64,000 nucleotides of DNA, taken from DASXRU01 sp033856235 (lineage in GTDB: Bacteria > Acidobacteriota > Blastocatellia > Pyrinomonadales > Pyrinomonadaceae). Made by a program: the position numbers and the translations under genes. The notes beneath the pieces were generated by a model. It worked only from the letters and a program-made list of their open reading frames with translations, was not told where the DNA came from and made no database searches. The stretch is taken from NCBI GenBank assembly GCA_033856235.1, contig JAWVFI010000151.1:1-64000 (forward strand). The letters run 5' to 3'. Of the stretch, positions 27,504 to 36,078 are shown piece after piece (the first letter of the stretch is position 1; each line of letters opens with the position of its first letter).

Positions 27504-28964
27504 CTAATTCTGCAAGGCGATTTGGTATTGTTCCAGCTTGCCATCCGGCATTTCGTACGTCCACGCGCGCAACGTTTTGGTGGGCAGTTTCACGCGATAG
27601 ACGCGCAACGTCATTCCTCCACGTAAACCCTGCCGCGTTTGTACAAATTCCTGCGGCGCACCCAATGGGCCGAGGCCACTGGCAAAGTCCTGCAAAGCCT
27701 TTTCGCTGAAATACGCGTTGGCGTTGTCCGTGAATAGCGAACGATCAAGGCTGCCGCGTTGGAGTCCGGCGAAGATCTTCTTTGCCTGCTCCAGCTTTTG
27801 CGGCATCGCCGGATCACTGTTATCGAACAGCAGAGGAACTATCCCATGGGCAATGTCGCCTGAGGCGGAAACGGCATCCTGATTAGTCAGGACCGCCACG
27901 GCTACACGGTCGTCAGGAAATACAACATTCTCCGCGGTGAACCCGGACACCTCACCGCCGTGGGAAACGGCGCGATGGCCGGCTTCCATGCCCACGCTGA
28001 CACCAAGTCCGTAACGCGTCCCCAGACCGTTATTAAGTTGCGCTTCCCTTTGCAGCTCGCGATAAGAAGCAGGCTTAAGAATTTTTCCATCCATCATCGC
28101 GATGTCCCACTTCGCGAGATCGGCCGCAGTCATCGCAAGCTCTCCGGCAGCAAACAACCATCCGCTACCCTCTTTCGGCGCAACCCGAATCGGCCCCAGC
28201 GCATAGCGCATGTAACCAGTAGGGTCCGGGTCACCTAGTCCTTTTGCATCGATGTCGGCGACACTCGTCATCCCCAGCGGAGCGAATACCGTCTCTCGCA
28301 GAAACTGTATCAGCGGCTTGCCTCCAGCTTTCTCAACGATGGCTCCGGCGATGACATAGTTCGTGTTGCTGTACTGCCATTTGCTTCCCGGCTCAAAGTC
28401 CAGTGGCTTGCGGGCCCACATGTCCATGATCTTCAAACTGGTGGTGGGCTGCAGCATCATCGGCATCACGTAATCCTGCGGCCAATAGTCCTGATACCCG
28501 GAGGTGTGCGACAACAACTGTCTAATCGTAACTTCATTAGCACGGGTAAGATCGGGAATGAACTTCGCCACCTTATCATCGAGCGAAAGCTTCCCTTGTT
28601 CCTGCAGCAGCAGGACGGCCGCCGCCGTAAACTGCTTACTGATTGAGCCGATGCTGTAGCGCATCTCGGGCGTGGCGAGTTTTTTCCCTTCCAACCTGGC
28701 GTCGCCATAAGCCTTCACGTAAACAACCTGGCCGTCGTTCACCACAGCGATCGAAGCGCTGGGGACGCCCGATTTGGTGAGAGTTTCAACCGCCAGCTTA
28801 TCGATCTTTTCTCGCAGCGCCGGCGTAAGCTGATCCTGAGCGTTAACCGCAATCGCCGTAGCCATAAAGACTGTACCCAAAGCCATGCCCACCAGGCGGC
28901 GAAGCAAGCTCCGGCTGAAAGACAGAGACGTACGGCAAGTCAGAAAGCGATTTTGATGCATCAT
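27504..28964 (-). CDS. Serine hydrolase of the class C beta-lactamase / PBP4* family
   Basis: Exported serine beta-lactamase-fold hydrolase of 486 aa. After a signal peptide (about residues 1-43, ending AVNAQ) the SxxK motif is S107-I-S-K110 in YSIGSISKQF, the YxN motif is in WQYSNTNYVI, and the third motif is the HGG of VSHGGEVSGF. A C-terminal domain of about 130 residues follows. This family (Pfam Beta-lactamase) includes esterases and D-amino-acid peptidases, so resistance should not be assumed. The start has an AAGGAG Shine-Dalgarno 7 bp upstream. Divergent from tRNA-Leu. Confidence 0.88.
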   Translation of the reverse strand: MMHQNRFLTCRTSLSFSRSLLRRLVGMALGTVFMATAIAVNAQDQLTPALREKIDKLAVETLTKSGVPSASIAVVNDGQVVYVKAYGDARLEGKKLATPEMRYSIGSISKQFTAAAVLLLQEQGKLSLDDKVAKFIPDLTRANEVTIRQLLSHTSGYQDYWPQDYVMPMMLQPTTSLKIMDMWARKPLDFEPGSKWQYSNTNYVIAGAIVEKAGGKPLIQFLRETVFAPLGMTSVADIDAKGLGDPDPTGYMRYALGPIRVAPKEGSGWLFAAGELAMTAADLAKWDIAMMDGKILKPASYRELQREAQLNNGLGTRYGLGVSVGMEAGHRAVSHGGEVSGFTAENVVFPDDRVAVAVLTNQDAVSASGDIAHGIVPLLFDNSDPAMPQKLEQAKKIFAGLQRGSLDRSLFTDNANAYFSEKALQDFASGLGPLGAPQEFVQTRQGLRGGMTLRVYRVKLPTKTLRAWTYEMPDGKLEQYQIALQN

Positions 28965-29079
28965 AAAGCTCCTTGAAGAAAGTAAGCGCAAGCGTTGCTG
29001 ATTATATCCACGGAACTCGCAGGAGCAACAGGAATCGCGTTTGAAGCCCCAGCGTGGGCATGCTATTTTGCAAACACGT

Positions 29080-29165
29080 GCCGGGGTGGCGGAATGGCAG
29101 ACGCTACGGACTTAAAATCCGTTGTCCGCAAGGGCGTGCGGGTTCGACTCCCGCCCTCGGCACCA
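29080..29165 (+). tRNA. tRNA-Leu (anticodon UAA)
   Basis: 86-nt gene ending with encoded CCA. The acceptor stem GCCGGGG pairs with CCTCGGC. The anticodon arm ACGGACTTAAAATCCGT places TAA in the loop. A long variable arm (TGTCCGCAAGGGCGT) is typical of leucine tRNAs. The T-arm CGGGTTCGACTCCCG carries the canonical GGTTCGA. Confidence 0.95.
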
Positions 29166-29308
29166 ATTGTCTCAATGGGTTACAAAGGATTATCGTTTGA
29201 TCATGAACCAGCGCAACGGAGTTAACTTCGCTGCGCTGCCCCATTTTGGTTCATTGTAGTGGGCCGCGAAATTGTTACTAGCTCGTCCGTGACAAAGGAG
29301 AATATATA

Positions 29309-30532
29309 GTGCGAAAGCAATTGCTTACCGTCCTTGGGATATTCACATTCACTCTTCTCAGTTCGATCACGGCCTCGGCGCAGTTACCAGGTGGCCTGAA
29401 GGTCCCGAGACCGGGTAAGCCCAAGCCGACGCCGACACCGGCTGAGAAGGCGCGGCCCGCGCCGTCTGGCGAGACACAGCCCGCCGCGCCGACGCAGCCG
29501 GGCGCGACAAACGCCGAGGCATCCCCACGTCCGCCGGCGGAAGGCAGCGCGCTAATTAAGACCCTTATCCAGTTCTGGCCTTATACGCTCACCTCCTACC
29601 AAGGGGAATATAACAACGTCTGGAGCTGGATACCCACGGTCAGATTCACAACCGATGGGGCCGCGCTGCCGAGCGGCGGGCAATATTACGTCGAGGTCAC
29701 ACAGCCCGGCGGAGCCGCGTGGGTGAAGCTCAAATGCGTCAACACCACGTACGGCGGCCCGACTTTCGAGTGCGGCGACCGTAACGATCTGGAGAAGAGC
29801 GGCACCCTTGCGATCGGCCTCTTCCCCTTCGCCATCAAGATGCGCAACCCGCTTGAGGGTACCGAGAAGACGCTCTTCATCGGCAGGGCGAAGGTCGAGA
29901 AGGTGCTCACGAGTGGGAACATCCCTACGGCCAGCAAGCAGTTCGTTTACTACGCTAACCAGGACTGGAATTTGCCCATCGGGCAGGTTTACGTCGGAGA
30001 CGATGGCCACCTGAACGTCAGGTTCTGGATCCGCGGCGAGCCCGATGGCGCCGACAAGGAGGCACATCTGTTCTACCGGGGCGAGGAGGTAGGACTGTTC
30101 GAAAAGTATGGAGAGCAATACGGCGGGTCCCGTTGTTCGCCCGACATCGAGTACCGGCCTACGAGGGACGCCGGCCCGGCGGCGCCGCAGGGGGCGAAGT
30201 GGGCGCGCCTCAACTGTACCTTCTCAACCGTAGCCGCCAAGCCGAATAGCAACGCCCCGGAATGGCACGTACTCGGCGCGAATCCCGGCGACTACGAGAT
30301 CAAGGTGCTGCGCAACAAGAGGCTGGCGCGCTCGATCAAGTTCGCCGCCGGGCCCGACGGCAGGATCGTGGATAACCGCATCGCCCCCAACAATGGAATG
30401 ACGTGGGACAACTTCATCTTCGTGCCCGTTACTATCATCGGCGAGCAGGACGGAACGTGGGACAAGAACGCCTGGAAGACCGAAGCCTTCTACGGTCACC
30501 CGCTCACCGGCTTCAACTGGCCGCCGCAGTAA
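29309..30532 (+). CDS. Secreted protein of unknown function, paralogue A
   Basis: Secreted protein of 407 aa that I do not recognise. A signal peptide (about 1-24, ending ASAQ) is followed by LPGGLKVPRPGKPKPTPTP, a proline-rich stretch to about residue 75, and a folded domain of about 330 residues. That domain shares many segments with the next gene: LFPFAIKMRN (FPFAIKMRNPLEG), DWNLPIGQVYVG, GDYEIKVLRNKRLARSIKF and the ending DGTWDKNAWKTEAFYGHPL. Conserved cysteines (KLKCVN, FECGDR, CSPD, LNCTF) could form disulfides. It starts with GTG after a strong AAAGGAG. No enzyme motif is seen. The proteins end in a Trp/Pro-rich tail (FNWPPQ). Confidence 0.85.
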   Translation: MRKQLLTVLGIFTFTLLSSITASAQLPGGLKVPRPGKPKPTPTPAEKARPAPSGETQPAAPTQPGATNAEASPRPPAEGSALIKTLIQFWPYTLTSYQGEYNNVWSWIPTVRFTTDGAALPSGGQYYVEVTQPGGAAWVKLKCVNTTYGGPTFECGDRNDLEKSGTLAIGLFPFAIKMRNPLEGTEKTLFIGRAKVEKVLTSGNIPTASKQFVYYANQDWNLPIGQVYVGDDGHLNVRFWIRGEPDGADKEAHLFYRGEEVGLFEKYGEQYGGSRCSPDIEYRPTRDAGPAAPQGAKWARLNCTFSTVAAKPNSNAPEWHVLGANPGDYEIKVLRNKRLARSIKFAAGPDGRIVDNRIAPNNGMTWDNFIFVPVTIIGEQDGTWDKNAWKTEAFYGHPLTGFNWPPQ

Positions 30533-30598
30533 GCGCCGGCCTCCGAAAGACGAGACAAGATCTACTGCGCACTTTCTCAAGACACAGGGAGCACCAAG

Positions 30599-31819
30599 AT
30601 GAAAAAGCAACTAGTTGTGGTAGCCGTCCTTTTCACCCTCAGCGCTTTCGGCCCGCACCCCGCCTCGGCACAGTTGCCCGGCAGACTGAAGATTCCGAAG
30701 GTGAATAAGCCGAAGCCGAACTCAACTCCAGCCGAGACGACGCAGCCCGCAGCGACGCCGAATGAGCCGCGGCCCGCCGCTGAGCCGCAACCGGCGGCTG
30801 CAACTCCCGGACAACCGCAGCAGGCGGTCGCCGGGTCGGGCGCGCTCGCCGTCTTGAAACACCTGGTCACGGTGAATACCAGAACGGTCACGTCCTACAA
30901 GGGCGACGGCAGCACCTACAGCTGGACGCCCGTCGTCACGTTCGACACCAACGGCAACATCCCGAGCGGCGCCCAATACTACGCGGTGGTATCGCTGCCC
31001 GGCGGAGCGCCGTGGGTCGAGATGGACTGCACATGGGTTAGTGGTAACTATAAGAGCTATTACCAGTGCGGCGGCCCGAACGTCCCCGAGGAGAAGGGCA
31101 CGACGGCGACGGGCGTCTTCCCCTTCGCCATCAAGATGCGGAACGAGCTGAAGGGCATCGACCAGACGCTCTTCACCGGCAAGGTCAAGATCGAAAAGGC
31201 GCCTGACGAAAACGGCACGCCCGCCGAGCGCGCCAAAAAATCCTTCTTCTTCCCTAACATGGATTGGGCCCTTCCCATCGGCTACGTCTACTACAGTCCC
31301 GCGGACAACCACCTCTACACGGCGTTCTGGGTGCGCGGGAGTACCTATAAGGTAGAGCCGCACCTGTTCTATCAGGGTAAGGAGATAGGCTTAGAGGGAA
31401 AGCCGAGCTGTAATGACAGGATGGAAGTCGGGGACGCGTACATCCGCACGGTTAAGCCCGCTCCCCTCTGGAAGCTCGTCGAGTGCGAGATGAGGTCCGA
31501 CGCTATGGTCAAGGACAAGGGTGAGCAGTTCGCCATCCCGATCCACTACCTGATGTCGAACCCCGGCGCGTACGAAATCAAGGTGCTATGGAATGACGAA
31601 TTGTCGCGCTCGATCAAGTTCACGGTCGGCGCGGGCGGCGATTTCGCCGGCGGCGTCCCGCTGCTCTACAGGGTGCGGGACAGAGACGGGGATCGAGAGT
31701 CCGGCGTCATCGTGCCCGTCGCCATCCTCGACGCGCAGGACGGGCCGTGGAACAAGGCGGCGTGGAAGACCGACGCCTTCTACGGCAACCCGCCGCCGGG
31801 CTTCACCGGGCCGCAGTAA
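30599..31819 (+). CDS. Secreted protein of unknown function, paralogue B
   Basis: Tandem paralogue (406 aa) of the preceding gene, 66 bp downstream and in the same orientation. It has a signal peptide (KKQLVVVAVLFTLSAFGPH, cleavage after ASAQ), then LPGRLKIPKVNKPKPNSTP and a Pro/Ala-rich linker. The conserved domain matches paralogue A throughout: TSYKGDGSTYSWTPVVTFD, GVFPFAIKMRNELKGIDQTL, DWALPIGYVYYSP, GAYEIKVLWNDELSRSIKFT, and a final GPWNKAAWKTDAFYGNPPPG. It diverges strongly in the N-terminal linker and in residues 225-330, so duplication is old. Function unknown; a terminator follows. Confidence 0.85.
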   Translation: MKKQLVVVAVLFTLSAFGPHPASAQLPGRLKIPKVNKPKPNSTPAETTQPAATPNEPRPAAEPQPAAATPGQPQQAVAGSGALAVLKHLVTVNTRTVTSYKGDGSTYSWTPVVTFDTNGNIPSGAQYYAVVSLPGGAPWVEMDCTWVSGNYKSYYQCGGPNVPEEKGTTATGVFPFAIKMRNELKGIDQTLFTGKVKIEKAPDENGTPAERAKKSFFFPNMDWALPIGYVYYSPADNHLYTAFWVRGSTYKVEPHLFYQGKEIGLEGKPSCNDRMEVGDAYIRTVKPAPLWKLVECEMRSDAMVKDKGEQFAIPIHYLMSNPGAYEIKVLWNDELSRSIKFTVGAGGDFAGGVPLLYRVRDRDGDRESGVIVPVAILDAQDGPWNKAAWKTDAFYGNPPPGFTGPQ

Positions 31820-31914
31820 AACAACGGGTGCCGCCCTAAATTCTAACGATGGGACCCACGTCTGCGCCGGTCGAGCACACGCTGTGCCCCTCGGTGTGAG
31901 GATCTCCAATTAAC

Positions 31915-31945
31915 GAAGAGGCCGCTCAGTTTGAGCGGCCTCTTC
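31915..31945 (+). terminator. Strong intrinsic terminator-like hairpin
   Basis: Perfect 13-14-bp stem GAAGAGGCCGCTCA / TGAGCGGCCTCTTC with a short TT loop (31915-31945), 96 bp after paralogue B. It is followed by ATTTG only, so the U tract is poor and it may act on either strand. Confidence 0.75.
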
Positions 31946-32014
31946 ATTTGACCGAACGATTCGAACCCCAATGGAGCGGCGGTCGCTGTGGGAAATTCAA
32001 AAGTTCGTACCTTG

Positions 32015-32386
32015 CTACGCGCAGGACGCCAGCGTTGTCACCGGCGCTTGGCAGTTGCGCGCCAATTGGGGAAAGAACTCAACGCTGGAATTGATCTTAA
32101 AAACCGTATCCAGGCGCGTGAGTTCGAGTACTCTGCCGACCCACTTGGTTACGTTCATTAATTCAAGGCGGATTCCCTTTGACTCAGTTTGCTGGCGCAG
32201 ATCCAACATGACACCCAGGCCGCCGGCATCGACAGTGGTAACCCGAGCTAAATCCAATATGATGGCCCTGACGTCAGACGCTGAACCCACCGCAGTCCGC
32301 AGAATCTCGGTTTCCCCATTCACAATTCGCCCCTGCAGGCTCAGCACAGTGACATTCCCTAAGTTTTTGGCGTGTACCTTTAACAT
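32015..32386 (-). CDS. STAS-domain protein (anti-anti-sigma-like), phospho-site lost
   Basis: STAS domain of 123 aa. It begins MLKVHAKNLGNVTVLSLQGR with IILDLARVTTVDAGGLGVML in the middle. In SpoIIAA-type antagonists this strand reads DSSGLG, with a serine phosphorylated by an anti-sigma kinase; here it is D53-A54-G55-G56-L57, so the phosphorylatable serine is absent. It may be constitutively active, or bind a partner by another mechanism. Good AGGGAG Shine-Dalgarno. Neighbours give no sigma or anti-sigma factor. The C-terminus (NSSVEFFPQLARNCQAPVTT) is short and unremarkable. Confidence 0.88.
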   Translation of the reverse strand: MLKVHAKNLGNVTVLSLQGRIVNGETEILRTAVGSASDVRAIILDLARVTTVDAGGLGVMLDLRQQTESKGIRLELMNVTKWVGRVLELTRLDTVFKINSSVEFFPQLARNCQAPVTTLASCA

Positions 32387-32636
32387 AACGATCTCCCTTG
32401 AACTCAGTTAACGCGAACGCACTCGTCCGGTTGCATTTTTATTGCGCCTCTACCAATAAAGACGCCGGAGACCGAAATTTGTTAACGATTATTCAAAATT
32501 CTGTATTCGTGAGAATGAAACGCAAGCTGAAGCTTGAACTCTATACACCTGGAACCGGCATGTTGAGCGTCGGTGCCAGGAAGTGTTGAGCGTCCAGACT
32601 TCAGCTAGCGTCGTTAACGGACTATGGAGTTGTCCC

Positions 32637-33089
32637 CTACTTGAACCAGATTGTGTCAGCCAGCCATTGGCCGTCGGTTTCGATCAGGGTGGTGAGGGTG
32701 CGACCGTTCTTCATTTTGATCTTGGCGGTCTTCTGGCCATCGGCCTCGCCCATCTCGGCGGACGCATAGAGATCGTCAATGGTGTAGTTGGCAGCCTGGG
32801 CTTTTCCTTTGTCAACCAGCTCCTGGGTTATGCGATCACGCAACCGCGGCGTCATACACGTTTTCAGCTTCTCCGCATCGCCCGCCTTAACCAACTCGAA
32901 CTGGTAGGCGATCGAACTTTTCGGATCCTTGAGCGAGCCTCCGGTGGCGCTGGTTGTCGCCCTGGCTGGGGCGCTCGCTGGTGTGTTCGTCGATGTGTTG
33001 GTTGCGGTGTTGGTTGATGGAGCGGCACAAGCCGCCAACAAACTTCCCACTGCGAACATCGCAAACGATAGTGTCAAACGTTTCATCAT
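32637..33089 (-). CDS. Hypothetical lipoprotein (NTF2/DUF4878-like)
   Basis: 150-aa exported lipoprotein: MMKRLTLSFAMFAVGSLLAAC gives a signal with lipobox LAAC, so Cys21 is probably lipidated. A Thr/Asn/Ala linker (STNTATNTSTNTPAS) precedes a small alpha/beta domain with FELVKAGDAEKLKTCMTP and KIKMKNGRTLTTLIETDGQW, resembling the NTF2-like/DUF4878 fold. Function unknown. The start has an AGGAGA Shine-Dalgarno. Confidence 0.7.
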   Translation of the reverse strand: MMKRLTLSFAMFAVGSLLAACAAPSTNTATNTSTNTPASAPARATTSATGGSLKDPKSSIAYQFELVKAGDAEKLKTCMTPRLRDRITQELVDKGKAQAANYTIDDLYASAEMGEADGQKTAKIKMKNGRTLTTLIETDGQWLADTIWFK

Positions 33090-33282
33090 TCTCTTCTCCT
33101 GAGTAGTTAATTGTAGAGCTTAGGAATCGCCGGACTTTGCGCGGCTACGCGGAAAGTCAGATCAAAACCGGCAGACTGTTTTGAAGCCGAGGGAGTATAA
33201 GGGCGGAAGTTTGATTGGGCAAACAGTAAATAGGATGAAGTTGCCCGCGCGCTGGAACAGGGTAGTTGAAATGCCCTGATGC

Positions 33283-33933
33283 CTAGCGCATCGCATTCAC
33301 CCTCAACGCCTGATCAATCGCCTGGGTCAATCTTTCTGCGCTGTGTCCGGAGCCATACCCGACCCAATGGTTGACGACATGTCCGTCAGTGTCGATCACC
33401 AATGTCTGAGGGATCGCGTTCCTGCCGTTCATTAATGTGCGGGCTGTCTCGCGGTCGGCCCAACCAATACGGAAACTGAAATTGACATCGCGCACGAACT
33501 TTTTCACTCGCTGTGAAGCGGTACCCGGATCTTCCGTAGTCAATCCAATGAACTCCACTTCACGTCCGGCATACGCCTTCCGCACTTTCTCGTATTCAGG
33601 AACTTCGCGACGGCACGGACCGCACCAGGAGGCCCACATATTTATCACCAGGACTTTGCCGCGAAAGTCAGCGAACCGGAAAGTTCCCCCTTCCAGCATT
33701 TCAATCTGCCGTTCGCGCAGGCTCTCTGGCAGGGAAATCAACGCCGCAGGCGCAGCCGCAGCTGGTCGCGGTTGAATCTCAGGCTCCGGGTTGACCGGTG
33801 GTTGCACGGGCGCCGTTAGGGTTGGGAGCCTGGGAATGTCGACTCGTCTTCCTGACTGAGCCGCCACAGCCTGCGCTGCGGCCGCAATGATGAGGAGGGT
33901 TAGGATTAGTTTATGCATAACAATCGTCGACAT
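33283..33933 (-). CDS. TlpA/ResA-like exported thiol-disulfide oxidoreductase
   Basis: Exported thioredoxin-fold protein of 216 aa. A signal peptide covers about residues 1-25 (HKLILTLLIIAAAAQAVAAQ). A proline-rich linker (NPEPEIQPRP) follows. The redox motif W103-C104-G105-P106-C107 lies in WASWCGPCRREVPEYEKV, with the TlpA-type insert GLTTEDPGTASQRVKKF and the cis-Pro region IPQTLVIDTDGHVV. It probably reduces or oxidises periplasmic disulfides (cytochrome maturation or general); its partner is unknown. ATG 33933 chosen; ATG 33918 would also preserve the signal. Confidence 0.9.
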   Translation of the reverse strand: MSTIVMHKLILTLLIIAAAAQAVAAQSGRRVDIPRLPTLTAPVQPPVNPEPEIQPRPAAAAPAALISLPESLRERQIEMLEGGTFRFADFRGKVLVINMWASWCGPCRREVPEYEKVRKAYAGREVEFIGLTTEDPGTASQRVKKFVRDVNFSFRIGWADRETARTLMNGRNAIPQTLVIDTDGHVVNHWVGYGSGHSAERLTQAIDQALRVNAMR

Positions 33934-34478
33934 TGTATTCGATCTCTGCTGTGCGAGTGTAGCCATAGCTCGCGAAGGTAGGGCCCTAGTTTTAGTTTCT
34001 TTTTCTATTTCCTCTCCCTCTGGGAGGGGTTAGGGGAGGGCTTGTGACGAGACAAGCCAAACTGTTCCCAACGCGCGGCCTCGATGGCCGCGCGTCATTC
34101 TGATAGTCGCAGCCAGACAATAATCCTGCGGAGTAGATGTTACCGCGGCAATAATTCCTTTGTCGCAGATAAGCATGAAGCGGGGGCGCGCGGCCATCGA
34201 GGCCGCGCGTTTTCCCGGTGATGAAGAAACGCGCCAAGCCCTCCCCCTAACCCCTCCCAAAGGGCGGGGAATAGGAAGATCAAGAAACTAAATCAGGGCA
34301 CCACCCGGGCGAAAGCAACATCGGCCTGGCAAAAAACTGGCTGAAGGTGGTCACAACTGGATTGCCTTGCATAAAAAGGCGCTACATCAGTCAGGTGATT
34401 CGCCAAAGGTGGCGGCCCTGAGGCATTATACTGCGTGCTTCCCGACGCATCCTGGCCCGAATATTTTTTCTGCAACAG
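33934..34478. other. 545-bp gap holding a nested repeat element
   Basis: Divergent intergenic region between the TlpA-like gene (-) and the metal-binding protein (+). About 260 bp are a nested inverted-repeat element (see 34008-34270). The remainder, 34271-34478, has no gene I can support and presumably carries the promoter of the downstream gene. Confidence 0.6.
34008..34270. repeat. Nested inverted-repeat element, MITE-like
   Basis: Outer arms GGGAGGGGTTAGGGGAGGGC (about 34008-34042) and their reverse complement (34236-34270) enclose inner arms ACGCGCGGCCTCGATGGCCG (34070-34094) and their reverse complement at 34187-34211. About 92 bp of unrelated, gene-free sequence lies in the middle. 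The whole could fold into one long cruciform or move as a non-autonomous element; no transposase motif or target-site duplication was recognised. Confidence 0.75.
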
Positions 34479-36050
34479 ATGAACATTATTCGATTAATCA
34501 TTGCGGGCGCGATGATCACATTGGCGTGTCTGGCGCCGGCAACCGCCAAAACGTGGCGTGGGATTGTTCCTTTACGTGCAAACCGGACGATGGTCGAGGG
34601 TCTCCTTGGTCCGCCCCAATCCGGAACCCGGCACGTTTACGTCACCCCTACTGAAACCGTTCTGGTCACCTACGCCGATCGACCGTGCGCCGGAGGTTGG
34701 CAGGTCCCAATCGATACCGTAATCAGCGTCTCGGTCTCTCCGAAGAGTCCGCTAAAACTATCGGAGGTGCAGCTGGAAGAAACCAAATACGAAAAGCGCA
34801 GGGACAATCATCTGGAGAGCATCTACTACTATGTTAACCAGAACGAGGGAATCAACTGGACCGTTGACGTCGCACAAGGAATTGTAACGAACGTGGAGTA
34901 CTACCCGTCAGCCAGCGACGCTAGTCTCAAATGCTCATCAACACTTCCCGGCTCAAAGCCAGCGACAAAACCCCGAGCCCCTTCCACTCGGACAACCCGA
35001 AAGAGTAAACCCGCACCGACACGCGCGCAGTTCGCGTGTCCCATGCATCCCGACGTGATTTCCTCAAAGCGTGGCTTTTGCCCTCGCTGCCGAATGAGAC
35101 TGGTGAGGATCGCAACAACCGCGCCGGAGCCGGCGCCGAGCGGCAGCGCTACGAGTTGGAGCGGACTCTCGACGCGTGAGCGCGTGCAGGAGATGGAGCG
35201 GCTTGCTCCCTCTTACGAGTATATTTGCCCGATGCATCCGGCCGTACACGAAGGCCAACCGGGGTTATGTCCGATCTGTGGAATGCCACTCACGAAAGTG
35301 GACCCCGCGGTGCGCGGTGAGTATGGATTTCTCGTGACAGCGGATCCTCCAAAACCTCGGCCCGGTCAAAATGTCGGACTACAGCTAACAATATCTAATC
35401 CTCACTCGGGAGAACGGGCGAAGGAATACGTTGTTACTCACGAGAAACTTCTGCATTTGTTCATCGTCAGCCAGGACCTCTCGGAGTATCAGCACCTTCA
35501 TCCCCAACTGCTTCCTGATGGCACGTTCTCCATCGAGACGGTTCTGCCAAAAGCGGGCTTGTATAAACTGCATGCGGATTTCTTTCCGATGGGAGGGATG
35601 CCGCAAATAATTCACCGGGAACTAATGACGGCAGGTCACGCGCCGCGACGTGGACCACGTTTACCAAGGCTGACTCCGGACGCGACGGTCGTCAAAAATC
35701 TGGATGGCATGAGCGTAACTCTTGAACTGGGCGGGCCCTTAGTAGCCGGCACGTTGGTTCCGCTGACTTATCAGTTGGCTGACGCTAAAACTGGCGCGCC
35801 TGTGCGCGACCTCGAACCATATTTGGGGGCTTGGGGTCACACGCTGATCCTGAATACAGATCAGTCCGAGTACCTTCATACACACCCTTCAGAAATGTTG
35901 CCCAGCGGCGCGAACACGGCAAGCTTGCGTGGTGGGCCGAAGGTGGAGTTCAAGGCAATGTTTCCATCTGCCGGGGACTATCGCATCTGGACTCAGTTTC
36001 AACGTGGCGGGAAGGTCACCACGGTTTCGTTCACAGTTAGGGTTAAGTAG
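34479..36050 (+). CDS. Exported protein with two heavy-metal-binding CPMHP modules
   Basis: 523-aa exported protein. A signal peptide is at residues 1-23 (ending APATAK). An N-terminal domain of about 120 residues is followed by a basic linker (KPRAPSTRTTRKSKPAPT) and then two copies of the heavy-metal-binding module found at the N-terminus of copper-efflux proteins: C187-P-M-H-P with CPRCRMRL, and C250-P-M-H-P with CPICGMPL. Two YtkA/FixH-like beta domains complete the protein (about 280-385 and 405-523, with HLFIVSQDLSEYQHLHPQLL and LILNTDQSEYLHTHPSEML). The His/Met/Cys-rich sites suggest copper handling in the periplasm. No ATPase or RND partner is adjacent. Confidence 0.8.
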   Translation: MNIIRLIIAGAMITLACLAPATAKTWRGIVPLRANRTMVEGLLGPPQSGTRHVYVTPTETVLVTYADRPCAGGWQVPIDTVISVSVSPKSPLKLSEVQLEETKYEKRRDNHLESIYYYVNQNEGINWTVDVAQGIVTNVEYYPSASDASLKCSSTLPGSKPATKPRAPSTRTTRKSKPAPTRAQFACPMHPDVISSKRGFCPRCRMRLVRIATTAPEPAPSGSATSWSGLSTRERVQEMERLAPSYEYICPMHPAVHEGQPGLCPICGMPLTKVDPAVRGEYGFLVTADPPKPRPGQNVGLQLTISNPHSGERAKEYVVTHEKLLHLFIVSQDLSEYQHLHPQLLPDGTFSIETVLPKAGLYKLHADFFPMGGMPQIIHRELMTAGHAPRRGPRLPRLTPDATVVKNLDGMSVTLELGGPLVAGTLVPLTYQLADAKTGAPVRDLEPYLGAWGHTLILNTDQSEYLHTHPSEMLPSGANTASLRGGPKVEFKAMFPSAGDYRIWTQFQRGGKVTTVSFTVRVK

Positions 36051-36078
36051 CACCGCTTGTCTTGCCCCTCGCGCTGCC

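Noticed and set aside
27504..28964. Antibiotic-resistance beta-lactamase
   Set aside because: The SxxK/YxN/HGG set is shared with esterases and D-amino peptidases and does not show resistance function.
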